From Brachyspira hampsonii (GTDB taxonomy: Bacteria; Spirochaetota; Brachyspiria; Brachyspirales; Brachyspiraceae): DNA of 64,000 nucleotides. Both the position numbers and the translations under genes were made by a program. Positions within the stretch are counted from its first letter, which is position 1; each line of letters starts with the position of its first letter. The notes beneath the pieces were generated by a model. It was not told where the DNA came from and did no database searches. It saw nothing but the letters and a program-made list of their open reading frames with translations. The DNA lies in assembly GCF_002214805.1 (NCBI RefSeq), contig NZ_CP019914.1, forward strand, positions 2,604,001 to 2,668,000, given 5' to 3'. Below, one piece after another: positions 44,040-53,024 of the stretch.

Positions 44040-44620
44040 TTATTTATCATATTGAGTTTTTTTGTAAAAATCACAGTTTACACAATGATCATTTATTATC
44101 CCTATAGCTTCTAAATAGCTGTATATAATAATACTTCCTACAAATTTAAATCCTCTCTTTATCATATCTTTACTTATAGTATCTGATAATTCATTTTTTG
44201 CCGGAAGTGGATCTTCATCGCATAATTTATTGTCTATTTGTTTTCTATTAGTAAAAGACCATATATATTTGTCAAAACTTCCATATTCTTTTTGTACTTC
44301 TATAAATTTATTTGCATTTACTATAAGAGCATTAATTTTTCTTTTATTTCTTATTATTCCTTTATTATTTAAAAGCTCTTCTATTTTTTTTCATCATATT
44401 TAGATATTTTTTTGTAATCAAAATTATCAAATGCTTTTCTCATATTTTCTCTTTTTTCTAATATGCATCTCCAGCTAAGACCTGCCTGCATATTTTCTAG
44501 TATCAGCATTTCAAATAATTTTCTTTCATCGTGGCATATTCTGCACCATTCTTCATTATGGTATTTAATCTCTATTTCGCTTTTAGCCCATTTGCATATT
44601 GTCTGCATAATTAAAAACAT
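44040..44620 (-). pseudogene. tag: DNA-3-methyladenine glycosylase I, frameshifted in a poly-A run
   Basis: The N-terminal part (YHNEEWCRICHDERKLFEML, then LENMQAGLSW) is the Tag family. It stops at a TAG directly after a run of eight A on the minus strand (near 44388-44395). In the +1 frame the homology continues without a break to 44040: KIEELLNNKGIIRNKRKINA, then FVGSIIIYSYLEAIG, then HCVNC near the end, including the zinc-ligand region. Adding one A would restore a full protein of about 190 residues. The break may be a real mutation, slippage-tolerant expression, or a homopolymer sequencing error. Tag removes 3-methyladenine from DNA. Confidence 0.85.
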
Positions 44621-44636
44621 TTTCCTATTTATAATT

Positions 44637-45137
44637 TTATTCTATATTTATTGAAACTTCCGCATCATCAACTTTTATATTATAATTTCCATTTTTTAAA
44701 CTTGAAGAATAATTATCTTTTTGTCCGAATATATTAACTATTTTTTCTCCATTGTATTCTATTACACACCAATTTTTTATATTGCTGATATTAATATAAT
44801 ATTGATTATTGCTTTTGTATATTTCTATATTTTTATAAACATAAATATCTTTGATTTTACTATCTTCTTCTCCTCTTGAAGATAATGGAGTCAATTTGCT
44901 GAAATAAAGCATATAATCAATTATGCTGTCTTTTATATTAATAATTGGCTTTATTTTAACTTCTTTAAGCATATCAGAATCTTCTATATTTTCCATAAGA
45001 AATAAATCATTTCTTAGAGAGCTTACTTCTCTTTGTAAGTCAGCATTCAATTCAAGTTCTTTTAGAAAATCATCAGATACTTTAATGCCATTAACATAGT
45101 TTATAATTTCTTCTTTTGTATAATTATATTTGCTCAT
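44637..45137 (-). CDS. Small protein resembling an anti-sigma-type partner
   Basis: 166 residues, no obvious membrane helix. The N-terminal 50 residues (TKEEIINYVNG, then LELNADLQREVSSLRNDL) look like the cytoplasmic helical part of anti-sigma factors. There is no zinc-binding His/Cys cluster. The C-terminal half is beta-rich. Its ATG lies 1 bp after the stop of the sigma-like gene, so the two are coupled, as sigma/anti-sigma pairs usually are. The assignment rests on context and a weak resemblance. Confidence 0.45.
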   Translation of the reverse strand: MSKYNYTKEEIINYVNGIKVSDDFLKELELNADLQREVSSLRNDLFLMENIEDSDMLKEVKIKPIINIKDSIIDYMLYFSKLTPLSSRGEEDSKIKDIYVYKNIEIYKSNNQYYINISNIKNWCVIEYNGEKIVNIFGQKDNYSSSLKNGNYNIKVDDAEVSINIE

Positions 45138-45138
45138 A

Positions 45139-46020
45139 TTATAAGTCCAATAAATTATTAAAATGCTCTTTTAAACTGGTTTTTATTTTATTTATAATTT
45201 TTGTAACTGCATTGTTTGTAATATTTAAAAGTTTTGCTATAAACTCATAAGGTACATTTATTTTTATAGAATGCAGTTTCTTAATATAATTTTGTTTTTT
45301 ACTCGCTAAATGTACTGTGAAAAGTCCTCTTTTATTGTTGATTTCTATTTGTGCATTTATTTTTGCTATTTTATCCTGCTGCTTTATTATTTCATTATAT
45401 TTCTTTATGTATGTTGCTCTTGCTTTCTCTATTATTGAATATGCTTCTTCATAATTTATATTAAAATATTTCATTAGAGGCTGTATTATAAGATTTATAA
45501 ATAATTCTAAATTATGTATAAAAAATGCTATTGAATCTCTCTTGCTGAATTCTTTTTCTATATAATTAAACATATTAAGCGAGAGTTTTTCGATATCGCT
45601 TTCATTATAATCATTAGTATACTCATTCATAACATAAGATTTACTATCATAGAGTACATCATGCAATGTTAATGCCTCCTTACCGCATAATGGAGCATCT
45701 ATTGATATTTCTTGTTTTTTGTATTTATCTTTTCTTTTTTTATGATCCAAGAAATTTAAATAATGGCTTCTTAATGTATATGTAAACCAAGTGATAAATT
45801 TGGCATCTGTTTCATTATATTTTATTATTATATTATCTATTCTCTCTATATAATATGAATAGAATTCTAAAGCATCATCATGAAATACTCCGAAAACTTT
45901 TCTAGGATAATTATAAATATAATTGGACAAATGCTCATTAATTTCTTTTAAAGTTTCAATACTTCTAGCAGCTTTATATTCCAGAATCAGCTTCTTTATA
46001 AATACATCATCTATCATCAT
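45139..46020 (-). CDS. Divergent sigma-70-like factor
   Basis: 293 residues. Residues about 40-130 resemble sigma region 2: DDALEFYSYYIERI, FITWFTYTLRSHYLNFLDHK and a basic KKRKDKYKK followed by SIDAPL, as in many sigma factors. The C-terminal 45 residues form a helix-turn-helix (VPYEFIAKLLNITNNAVTKI) that would serve as region 4. The middle 110 residues are longer than in ECF sigma factors. It overlaps the DUF721-like gene by 14 bp and is directly followed by the putative anti-sigma-like gene. Confidence 0.65.
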   Translation of the reverse strand: MMIDDVFIKKLILEYKAARSIETLKEINEHLSNYIYNYPRKVFGVFHDDALEFYSYYIERIDNIIIKYNETDAKFITWFTYTLRSHYLNFLDHKKRKDKYKKQEISIDAPLCGKEALTLHDVLYDSKSYVMNEYTNDYNESDIEKLSLNMFNYIEKEFSKRDSIAFFIHNLELFINLIIQPLMKYFNINYEEAYSIIEKARATYIKKYNEIIKQQDKIAKINAQIEINNKRGLFTVHLASKKQNYIKKLHSIKINVPYEFIAKLLNITNNAVTKIINKIKTSLKEHFNNLLDL

Positions 46021-46471
46021 TATCCTCGTATTTTAATATATTAGCAAATATTTCTTTCATTCTCTCATCTTTTATACCCGATTCTCTTATAGTATTCTCT
46101 ATCCATTCTTTATGTTCTTTTGTTAATTCTTTTTCTTCTTCTTTTTTATCTTTATTATTTGTATTTTCTGTTATTTTATTATTAACTTCACCAATTCTAG
46201 TTTTTAGTTCTACTACTTCTATATTAGTTTCTTTTTTTATATTTTTGAATATATTGTTTCTGTTCATAAATATTTCATTAGCCCATACACTATCAGTTAT
46301 AGTTACAGTGAGAACGGCATTTCTGTAAAATGACGGATAGCATATTTTGGAAAGTACTTCTCCCATAATATCATCCCATTTTTGAGATATTTTTATGTAA
46401 TTTGCTAAATTAATATTTTGATATAATTTTCTATCTGAGTACTCTTCTAATGTCTTTTTTATTGTATGCAT
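46007..46471 (-). CDS. DUF721/DciA-like protein
   Basis: 154 residues. The N-terminal 100 residues have the DUF721 pattern: WDDIMGEVLSKICYPSFYRNAV, here with the W, G and hydrophobic spacing, followed by LTVTITDSVWANEI. DciA proteins help load the replicative helicase in bacteria lacking DnaC; I infer this role only from family resemblance. The C-terminal tail is Glu/Lys-rich. The stop overlaps the start of the sigma-like gene. Confidence 0.6.
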   Translation of the reverse strand: MHTIKKTLEEYSDRKLYQNINLANYIKISQKWDDIMGEVLSKICYPSFYRNAVLTVTITDSVWANEIFMNRNNIFKNIKKETNIEVVELKTRIGEVNNKITENTNNKDKKEEEKELTKEHKEWIENTIRESGIKDERMKEIFANILKYEDNDDR

Positions 46472-46524
46472 TTATAAATCCTTACGATATAATGATACAA
46501 TAATTTTTTATATAATCAATATCA

Positions 46525-47439
46525 TTAATTATTAGTTTGCTGCGTATTGGTTTGAGAAATTGTGATATTGGTATCGGCAGTATTTGCTGCTGTATCATTT
46601 GTATTTATTATTATATTATTGGTATTGATGATATCATTTGTCATTACAGTGTTTGTTGCTAATTCAATCATATCCATTTCTATTGGTTTAACTTCAACAT
46701 CTTCATCGTATGTTATTATTGTATTGTTTTGATTTGTATTAATCGGTTTATTTTCTTCCAATAAATTAGAGATACTATTTGTATTTCCTGATATTCTAGC
46801 TAATATATTTTTATTTCTATCTATTGAATCTTTTAATCCTCTGTAGTTAGGATTTATTTTATATGCTTCCTGATAAGTATTAAGTGCTGAGCTAAAATTT
46901 TTATCTCTTTCATAAGTGGCGGCAAGATTTACCATATATACTACATTATTCGGACTGTAAACTGTAGCTTTTAAAAATGAAGATTCAGCTTGTTTATAAT
47001 CTTCTACATATAAATATAAAAGACCGAGAAAATTATTCATGTAAGCATCATTAGGTTTTAGACTTATAGAATATCTTATAGAATCTATAGCCTTATTTGT
47101 ATCTCCTAATTTATAAAGAGCATATCCCTTTTGGAAATGCAGTTTAGAGGAAAAACTATTTACTATTATACCGCTTCTTGCTGCTCTAAGCATATTGGTA
47201 TAATCTTTTAGATTCATGTAGGAATTAGCTAAATTTTCAAAATATTCTATTTTAAGAATAGGAGAATATTCTATTTCATATTCAAATAATTCAGCGGCTT
47301 TTTTATAATTTTTGGCATTATAATATCTGTATGCATTAGATAAATTTTTCCTGTCATATTTGAATACATCATTTGTCTGAGAATATAATGATAATGTAAC
47401 TAAAGAAAAAAGTATAAAAATTAGCTTATTAACGTCCAT
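46525..47439 (-). CDS. Exported TPR protein
   Basis: 304 residues. A signal peptide (about 1-20) is followed by five to six TPR repeats (about 28-210), with clear motifs such as YKKAAELFEYEIEYS, KAIDSIRYSISLKPND and SALNTYQEAYKINPNY. A Thr/Asn-rich low-complexity tail (about 225-304) ends with repeated TNDT-type segments. It is probably a periplasmic scaffold protein. It overlaps the gene upstream by 11 bp. Confidence 0.75.
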   Translation of the reverse strand: MDVNKLIFILFSLVTLSLYSQTNDVFKYDRKNLSNAYRYYNAKNYKKAAELFEYEIEYSPILKIEYFENLANSYMNLKDYTNMLRAARSGIIVNSFSSKLHFQKGYALYKLGDTNKAIDSIRYSISLKPNDAYMNNFLGLLYLYVEDYKQAESSFLKATVYSPNNVVYMVNLAATYERDKNFSSALNTYQEAYKINPNYRGLKDSIDRNKNILARISGNTNSISNLLEENKPINTNQNNTIITYDEDVEVKPIEMDMIELATNTVMTNDIINTNNIIINTNDTAANTADTNITISQTNTQQTNN

Positions 47440-47998
47440 CTTTTTTGAAACTTTGCAGTCTGAAATCGTTTATCATAGCATTGGCATAAGCTATAGTGGC
47501 ATCATACATTTCTTCTTTGGTTTTTCCTTTGAAAAAATTATATACTCTAGGCGATTGTACATTTAAATAATCAGGAAGAACTATTTCTCCGTCGCTGCTT
47601 GCTTTGAGAGCTAATGGTTTTATGTTGTTCATTTTTTCAATGAATGCATGAAGGAAGAAGCCTGATTCTTTAAGTATGAATTGTTCTGCCCTGCTTGAGT
47701 TTTCTTTTTTGTTTAAAGCAAAAACATAGTCAGCAAATATTTGAGGTACTTTACTTTCTCCAACAGGAATTATAAATTTTTGGAATTGATTATCATAGTC
47801 TTTTATAGCAGTTTCTACAACATAATCACTTGCAGGTCCGCATGAAAAATATCTAATAACAGAAAAACAATTATACAATTCTTTGAAAGCTCCGTATAAA
47901 TGGCAAATTTCCTGATCCGCTTTAGGATGTATGTCTTCCAAAGGATATTTTTCTGTAGCACTTTTGAATTTTTCTATCATATTATCTACTTTATTCAT
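47429..47998 (-). CDS. Conserved protein of unknown function
   Basis: 189 residues, soluble, no signal peptide. Mixed helical with a central ESKVPQIFADYVFAL and a C-terminal YDATIAYANAMI helix. No family recognised. It overlaps the small upstream gene by 4 bp and the TPR gene downstream by 11 bp, so it is part of a tightly coupled three-gene unit. Confidence 0.65.
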   Translation of the reverse strand: MNKVDNMIEKFKSATEKYPLEDIHPKADQEICHLYGAFKELYNCFSVIRYFSCGPASDYVVETAIKDYDNQFQKFIIPVGESKVPQIFADYVFALNKKENSSRAEQFILKESGFFLHAFIEKMNNIKPLALKASSDGEIVLPDYLNVQSPRVYNFFKGKTKEEMYDATIAYANAMINDFRLQSFKKDGR

Positions 47999-48270
47999 AA
48001 AAGAATTTTCTTTAGCTTTTTCTTCTTCAGCTTTTTTCTCTGTCTTTCTAATTCTCTTTCTCTTAAAGTAGTTTTTATATCTTCTAAAATTTTTATTTCA
48101 ACAATTAAAAAATTTGATAAATCTTGTCTGTTTTGCAATGCTTCTCTGTATCTGTCATTAAAACTGTTTACATTATATATTTTATTACCATATTTTTCAG
48201 CACCTTGTTCATATTCAGTTCTTATTTTTGTTAAAGTTGCATTAATTTCTTTGTCGCTTAAACTTGCCAT
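47995..48270 (-). CDS. Small basic-tailed protein of unknown function
   Basis: 91 residues. The first 65 residues are helical and mixed in charge. The last 25 are almost all Lys/Arg/Glu/Leu (ERELERQRKKLKKKKLKKIL), a basic helix. GGGAGG precedes the ATG. It heads the coupled unit with the next two genes. A longer frame on the opposite strand is a shadow. Confidence 0.65.
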   Translation of the reverse strand: MASLSDKEINATLTKIRTEYEQGAEKYGNKIYNVNSFNDRYREALQNRQDLSNFLIVEIKILEDIKTTLRERELERQRKKLKKKKLKKILL

Positions 48271-48490
48271 TGAAACCTCCCTTATGAAAAGTATTACTTT
48301 AATATGTAAAAATTATTATAAATTATCTGTTATCATAATATATCGAAAAATCTTTACAATAGATTATACAATTTTTTTAAAATAAATCTAGTATAAAGAA
48401 ATATCATAATATTGATTTATATTTTAAGGCAGCATTTTTTAGATGCTATAAAAACTTATATAAAGAGGAATTTTATCATTATAGTGCAAT

Positions 48491-49759
48491 TTATTTATCT
48501 ATCATTATATTAAGTATTTCTATATCTGTACTTTTCATACCTTCTTTAGCCATTCTTCCTATACTATCAATAGTTGCTTCTATATCATTTTTTACAAGTC
48601 CGTCTCCGGCTTTAAATACCTTTCCGTCTCTAGCCAAATTGAAAGCTAATATACCGCAGTCAACGGCTTCAGCAATCTTTGAAGCACATGAAGATTTAGC
48701 TCCATCGCAAACCATACCCCCTATTGTACATAATGCATTTGTTATTGTATTGCAAATAACATTATAATCACAGTCATGCAAATATGCTATTGCCGAGGCA
48801 GAACCTGTAGCAGCACATACAACACCACAGAATGCAGATAATTTGCCTATATGCTTTTTTTGAAGTATAGCTATCAAATTTGAAAGCACTAAGGCTCTGT
48901 ATAGTTTTTCTTCAGATACTTTCATATATTCAGCATATTTTATTACAGGAACAGATACAGTTATACCCTGATTTCCGCTTCCGGAATTAGTAACTACAGG
49001 CATAGAACATCCGCCCATTCTGGCATCCGAACCTGCAGAAGCGTAAGCCTTAGCTTTATTTATTATATCATCTCCATAATATTGCATTAATGTTTTTCCT
49101 ACACCAGAACCGTAATCATTTTTCAGTCCTTCTTCTGCTATACTGTAATTAAGTTCTATCTGTCTTTTTATAGTGTCCTTAATATCATCTATATTAACTT
49201 CATTGGCAAAAGTAAGTATATCTTTTATATTTAGAGTTTCTCTTATATCTTCTTCTTTTTTATTTGAGGAACTATCAGAATTTAATAGTTTTTCACCATT
49301 TTTAATAATTTTTGTAATATTAGTATGGGAATTTTTTATTTCTATTAAGGCATTTGTATCTTTATATACTGCTTCTATTATGATATGAAGGTTTTCATCT
49401 CCTTCTATTAATTCGCAGGTGCAGAATTTTTTATTTAAGAGTTCTTTTGTTTTATGTATGTCATCTTGTTTTACAGAAGATAAAACTTCTAGATTTTTGC
49501 TTGCATCTCCTCCAATCAATCCCAAAATAGCCGCAGTATCTATTCCTTTTAAGCCGCCTGAATTTGGTACAGTTACCCCTTTGACATTTTTTATAATGTT
49601 TCCGCTGCATTTTACAGTTATATGTTCTGGTATATTTCCAATTATTTCTCTGATTTTAGCACCTGCAAAAGCTATTGCTATCGGTTCTGTGCATCCTAGT
49701 GCCGGTATTAATTCTTCTTTTAAAATATTAATATAATTACTGTATAAAGTTCTGTCCAT
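48491..49759 (-). CDS. L-cysteine desulfidase / UPF0597 family Fe-S protein
   Basis: 422 residues from the chosen ATG. Conserved blocks include LGCTEPIAIA (Cys23), a Gly-rich GSGNQGITV, the GKLSAFCGVVCAATG segment and GGMVCDGAKSSCA. These carry the cysteines expected to hold a [4Fe-4S] cluster in the serine-dehydratase-alpha-like fold. Relatives break down L-cysteine to sulfide, pyruvate and ammonia, but many members have no assigned substrate. An in-frame ATG 17 codons upstream (49810) exists, but AGGA lies about 9 nt before the ATG at 49759 and the conserved region begins there, so the shorter start is preferred. Confidence 0.82.
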   Translation of the reverse strand: MDRTLYSNYINILKEELIPALGCTEPIAIAFAGAKIREIIGNIPEHITVKCSGNIIKNVKGVTVPNSGGLKGIDTAAILGLIGGDASKNLEVLSSVKQDDIHKTKELLNKKFCTCELIEGDENLHIIIEAVYKDTNALIEIKNSHTNITKIIKNGEKLLNSDSSSNKKEEDIRETLNIKDILTFANEVNIDDIKDTIKRQIELNYSIAEEGLKNDYGSGVGKTLMQYYGDDIINKAKAYASAGSDARMGGCSMPVVTNSGSGNQGITVSVPVIKYAEYMKVSEEKLYRALVLSNLIAILQKKHIGKLSAFCGVVCAATGSASAIAYLHDCDYNVICNTITNALCTIGGMVCDGAKSSCASKIAEAVDCGILAFNLARDGKVFKAGDGLVKNDIEATIDSIGRMAKEGMKSTDIEILNIMIDK

Positions 49760-49969
49760 AAAATTAAATCCTACTTTTATTATTATATTATTGTTTTTTA
49801 TCAAAATCAATTATTTTAATGATTATTTATTTTAGTTTTAAAAAAAATTTACGATTTATATTCTATATATTTAACATAAAATATTATTTTTTTAGAATAA
49901 CTATATTTATGGTATTGATTTTTTTTTATTTTATGATATTTATAACAGATAATTTTTGAGAGATTTAGT

Positions 49970-51151
49970 ATGATACCTAGATTACATTTAAAAATAGTAG
50001 CAAGATTTAGAGAAGTTTTTGGGCATAAAGGCGATACAAAGCTTTATTTTGCTCCGGGAAGAGTTACAGTTATAGGAGAGCTTATAGATTATTCAGACGG
50101 GGATACTATAACTTCTGCTATAGACAGAGGAACATATATAGTAGCTAGAAAAAGACCTGATAATAAAGTGAATATATATGCCCATTCTTTTAAAGCTAGA
50201 AAATCATTTACATTAGATGATTTAGAAAAGAATAAAGAAGATGAGTGGGCTATTTATTTTAAAGGTGTTTATTCTGTACTTTTGGAAAAAGAATATAAAA
50301 TACATGGTATGGATATATTTGTATATACAGATTTACCTTTTAATACATCTTTGGCATCATCCAGCTCATTATGTGCTTGTTTAACTTTTGCTGCTTTAGA
50401 TATAAACAATATTAAAGATGTTGACAATATAGAAATGGCAAAATTATCTTATGAAGGCGAAATTAAGTATGCCTCTCATAGAACATCTTTAAGCGATCAT
50501 GTTACAATATTTTTAGCCAAAGAGAATACTTTATTTTTCTTTAATATGAAAACACTTAAATATGAATATTTTGATTTCAATTTAGGTGATTATTGTATGG
50601 CGGTTATTAATAGTAATAAGAAAAGAACTTCCAGCGATGGGGAGTACAATGCCAGAAAAAGAGAATGTGAAAATGCATTAAAGAAACTCAAAGAAAAGAA
50701 AAGTTCTTTAAAATCATTATCTGATTTGAAAGTTAAAGATGCTGATTTTATTAAAGAAACTTTGCAGAATAAGGAACAAAGAAGGGCTTTATATGTTTCT
50801 GCTGAGCAGGATAGAGTTAATCAGGCAGTTAAAGCTATTAAAAAGGGTTCAGTTAAAGATTTAGCTAATTTGATACTTAAAACCCATGATGGTTTGAGTA
50901 AATTATATGAAGTTTCTACTGCAGAATTGGATATTTTGGTTGAAGAGGCTATGAGTATGGATGGTGTTTTGGGGGCTAGAATGATAGGTACAGGTTTCGG
51001 CGGCGGCGTTTTAATGTTCCTCAAAAAAACTGAAGTTGAAAATGTTATAGAAAATTTATATACGCGTTATAAAGAAAGAACTAGAAGAGATGCTGATGTT
51101 TATATATTAAAACTATCCAGCGGTACTAGAATTTTACCTACGGAAGAGTAA
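49970..51151 (+). CDS. galK: Galactokinase-like GHMP kinase
   Basis: 393 residues, galactokinase length. FAPGRVTVIGELIDYSDG (27-44) is the family signature with a change: the usual GEHTDYNDG has His-Thr replaced by Leu38-Ile39, while Glu37 and Asp40 remain. The GHMP ATP loop is LASSSSLCA (near 128), the catalytic Asp is in RTSLSDHVT, and the third motif is MIGTGFGGGV. Galactose recognition may be altered because the missing His normally contacts the sugar. The gene is single, with no other Leloir gene in the window. A different hexose or sugar derivative is possible. Confidence 0.78.
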   Translation: MIPRLHLKIVARFREVFGHKGDTKLYFAPGRVTVIGELIDYSDGDTITSAIDRGTYIVARKRPDNKVNIYAHSFKARKSFTLDDLEKNKEDEWAIYFKGVYSVLLEKEYKIHGMDIFVYTDLPFNTSLASSSSLCACLTFAALDINNIKDVDNIEMAKLSYEGEIKYASHRTSLSDHVTIFLAKENTLFFFNMKTLKYEYFDFNLGDYCMAVINSNKKRTSSDGEYNARKRECENALKKLKEKKSSLKSLSDLKVKDADFIKETLQNKEQRRALYVSAEQDRVNQAVKAIKKGSVKDLANLILKTHDGLSKLYEVSTAELDILVEEAMSMDGVLGARMIGTGFGGGVLMFLKKTEVENVIENLYTRYKERTRRDADVYILKLSSGTRILPTEE

Positions 51152-51281
51152 TTTTTAATAAAAAATATTTCTTTTAAGTATTATATTTTTTATAGTGCTT
51201 ATAAAGTATAAATATAGCGTTTTTGTATTATAGCAATTAAGAATTTAATGTATTAATATTTATTTATATTGTGAAATAATC

Positions 51282-51784
51282 AGATATAAACGAGCAGATT
51301 ATAACTGAAGTTATAATCTATTTTCAGCGAGTTTATATCGTAAACAATAGCCAAGATATAAATGAGCAGATTATAACTGAAGTTATAATCTATTTTCAGT
51401 GAGTTTATATCGTAAACAATAGCCGAGATATAAACGAGCAGATTATAACTTTAGTTGCAATCTATTTTCAGCGAGTTTATATCGTAAACAATAGCCGAGA
51501 TATAAATGAGCAGATTATAACTGAAGTTATAATCTATTTTCAGCGAGTTTATATCGTAAACAATAGCCGAGATATAAATGAGCAGATTATAACTGAAGTT
51601 ATAATCTATTTTCAGCGAGTTTATATCGTAAACAATAGCCGAGATATAAACGAGCAGATTATAACTTTAGTTGCAATCTATTTTCAGCGAGTTTATATCG
51701 TAAACAATAGCCGAGATATAAATGAGCAGATTATAACTGAAGTTATAATCTATTTTCAGCGAGTTTATATCGTAACAATAGTAG
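51282..51784. repeat. Seven tandem 72-bp repeats upstream of prfB
   Basis: Unit starts are at 51282, 51354, 51426, 51498, 51570, 51642 and 51714, exactly 72 bp apart. Units differ at few bases. Two (third and sixth) share a block variant in the centre (TTTAGTTGC for GAAGTTATA), and the second has CAGTGAG for CAGCGAG. Each unit holds an outer inverted repeat, GATATAAAC / GTTTATATC, and most hold an inner one, AGATTATAACT / AGTTATAATCT. The last unit merges into the ribosome-binding site of prfB. No spacers, so it is not CRISPR. The 130 bp before it (51152-51281) is AT-rich and shows nothing clear. Confidence 0.95.
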
Positions 51785-51792
51785 GACATTTT

Positions 51793-52897
51793 ATGACATT
51801 ATCAGAAATTAAAAGTATAGTATCTAATATTAAAGAGCAATCTGAAGTATTAAGGGGGTATCTTTGACCCGGATTCTATTTATAAAAGGGTTAAAGAGAT
51901 AGATGAAATATCTTCTAAAGATGATTTTTGGAATGATAATATATCAGCTCAGAAACTTATGAAGGAGAGAATGCTTCTTCTTGATAAAATAGAGCCTGTT
52001 GAAAATTTGATAAAGAATTCTAATAATATATACGAATTAGTAGAGATGGCTATAGAGTCAAATGATACTGAAATGGAAAAAGAATTAGAAACTGAATGCT
52101 TAGAATTGCAGAAAGTTTTTGATGAATTAGAAACCAAAAATTTATTTTCGGGTGAATTTGACAGTAAGAATGCATATTTAACTTTGAATGCCGGTGCCGG
52201 CGGTACAGAGAGCTGCGATTGGGCTTCTATGCTTTCAAGAATGTATGTGAGATTCTGTGAAAGACATGGGTTTACAGTTGAAACAACAGATGAACTTCCC
52301 GGAGATGAAGCTGGCATAAAGCAAATAAGTTTTTATGTTCAGGGGCTTTATGCTTATGGATATTTGCGTTCAGAGATAGGTGTTCATAGACTTGTAAGAA
52401 TATCTCCTTTTGATGCTAATGCTAAAAGGCATACTTCATTTGTTGCGGTTAGTGTTATGCCGGATATAGATGAAGATATTGAAGTTGAAATAAATCCTGC
52501 TGATTTAAGAATAGATACTTACAGAGCTTCCGGAGCAGGCGGACAGCATGTTAATAAAACTTCATCAGCTATTAGAATAACTCATATACCGACTAATACA
52601 GTTGTTCAATGTCAGGCAGAAAGAAGTCAGCATAATAATAAAGATATGGCTATGAAAATGCTTAAAGCTAAACTTTATCAATTAGAAAAAGAAAAATTAG
52701 ATAAAGAGAAACAAAAAATAGCAGGTGAGAAAACTGATATAGCTTGGGGCAATCAGATAAGAAGTTATGTTTTCCAACCTTATCAAATGGTAAAAGATTT
52801 AAGAACAGGATGTGAAAGCGGAAATATGAACTCTGTAATGGACGGAAATATAGATGAATTCATATCTGCGTATCTTAAACAGCAAATAAAAAAATAA
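51793..52897 (+). CDS. prfB: Peptide chain release factor 2 with programmed +1 frameshift
   Basis: 367 residues after frameshifting, close to the E. coli length. The frame from ATG 51793 reads 24 codons to CTT followed by TGA (51865-51867). An internal SD-like AGGGGG precedes it, and the TGAC context is canonical. A +1 shift at CTT enters the frame at 51866 and continues to 52897. RF2 hallmarks: SPF in VRISPFDAN and GGQ in GAGGQHVNKTSSA. The internal TGA is read by RF2 itself, giving autoregulation. TAGGA lies 6 nt before the ATG, directly after the tandem repeats. Confidence 0.97.
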
Positions 52898-52966
52898 AAT
52901 GATGCTAAACCTTAAAATATATACTTTTTTTATTATTATATAATAGATGGTATATTATGTTACTTA

Positions 52967-52995
52967 TTGACATTTTTGTATATAAATAGTATATT
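52967..52995 (+). promoter_or_regulatory. Promoter of the first outer-membrane protein gene
   Basis: An exact TTGACA (52967-52972) and TATATT (52990-52995) are separated by 17 bp, about 30 bp before the start codon region. Confidence 0.75.
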
Positions 52996-53024
52996 GTAAA
53001 AATAAATAATGAATGGAGAATATT

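Noticed and set aside
47900-48385. 161-codon frame on the plus strand
   Set aside because: It overlaps two coupled minus-strand genes with good ribosome-binding sites and is Phe/Ser-rich, as antisense shadows are here.
51282-51784. CRISPR array
   Set aside because: The 72-bp units are contiguous and identical in their full length, with no spacers, and no cas genes are present.
51949-52317. Minus-strand frame inside prfB
   Set aside because: prfB is certain by its GGQ and SPF motifs and frameshift site; the antisense frame is a shadow.
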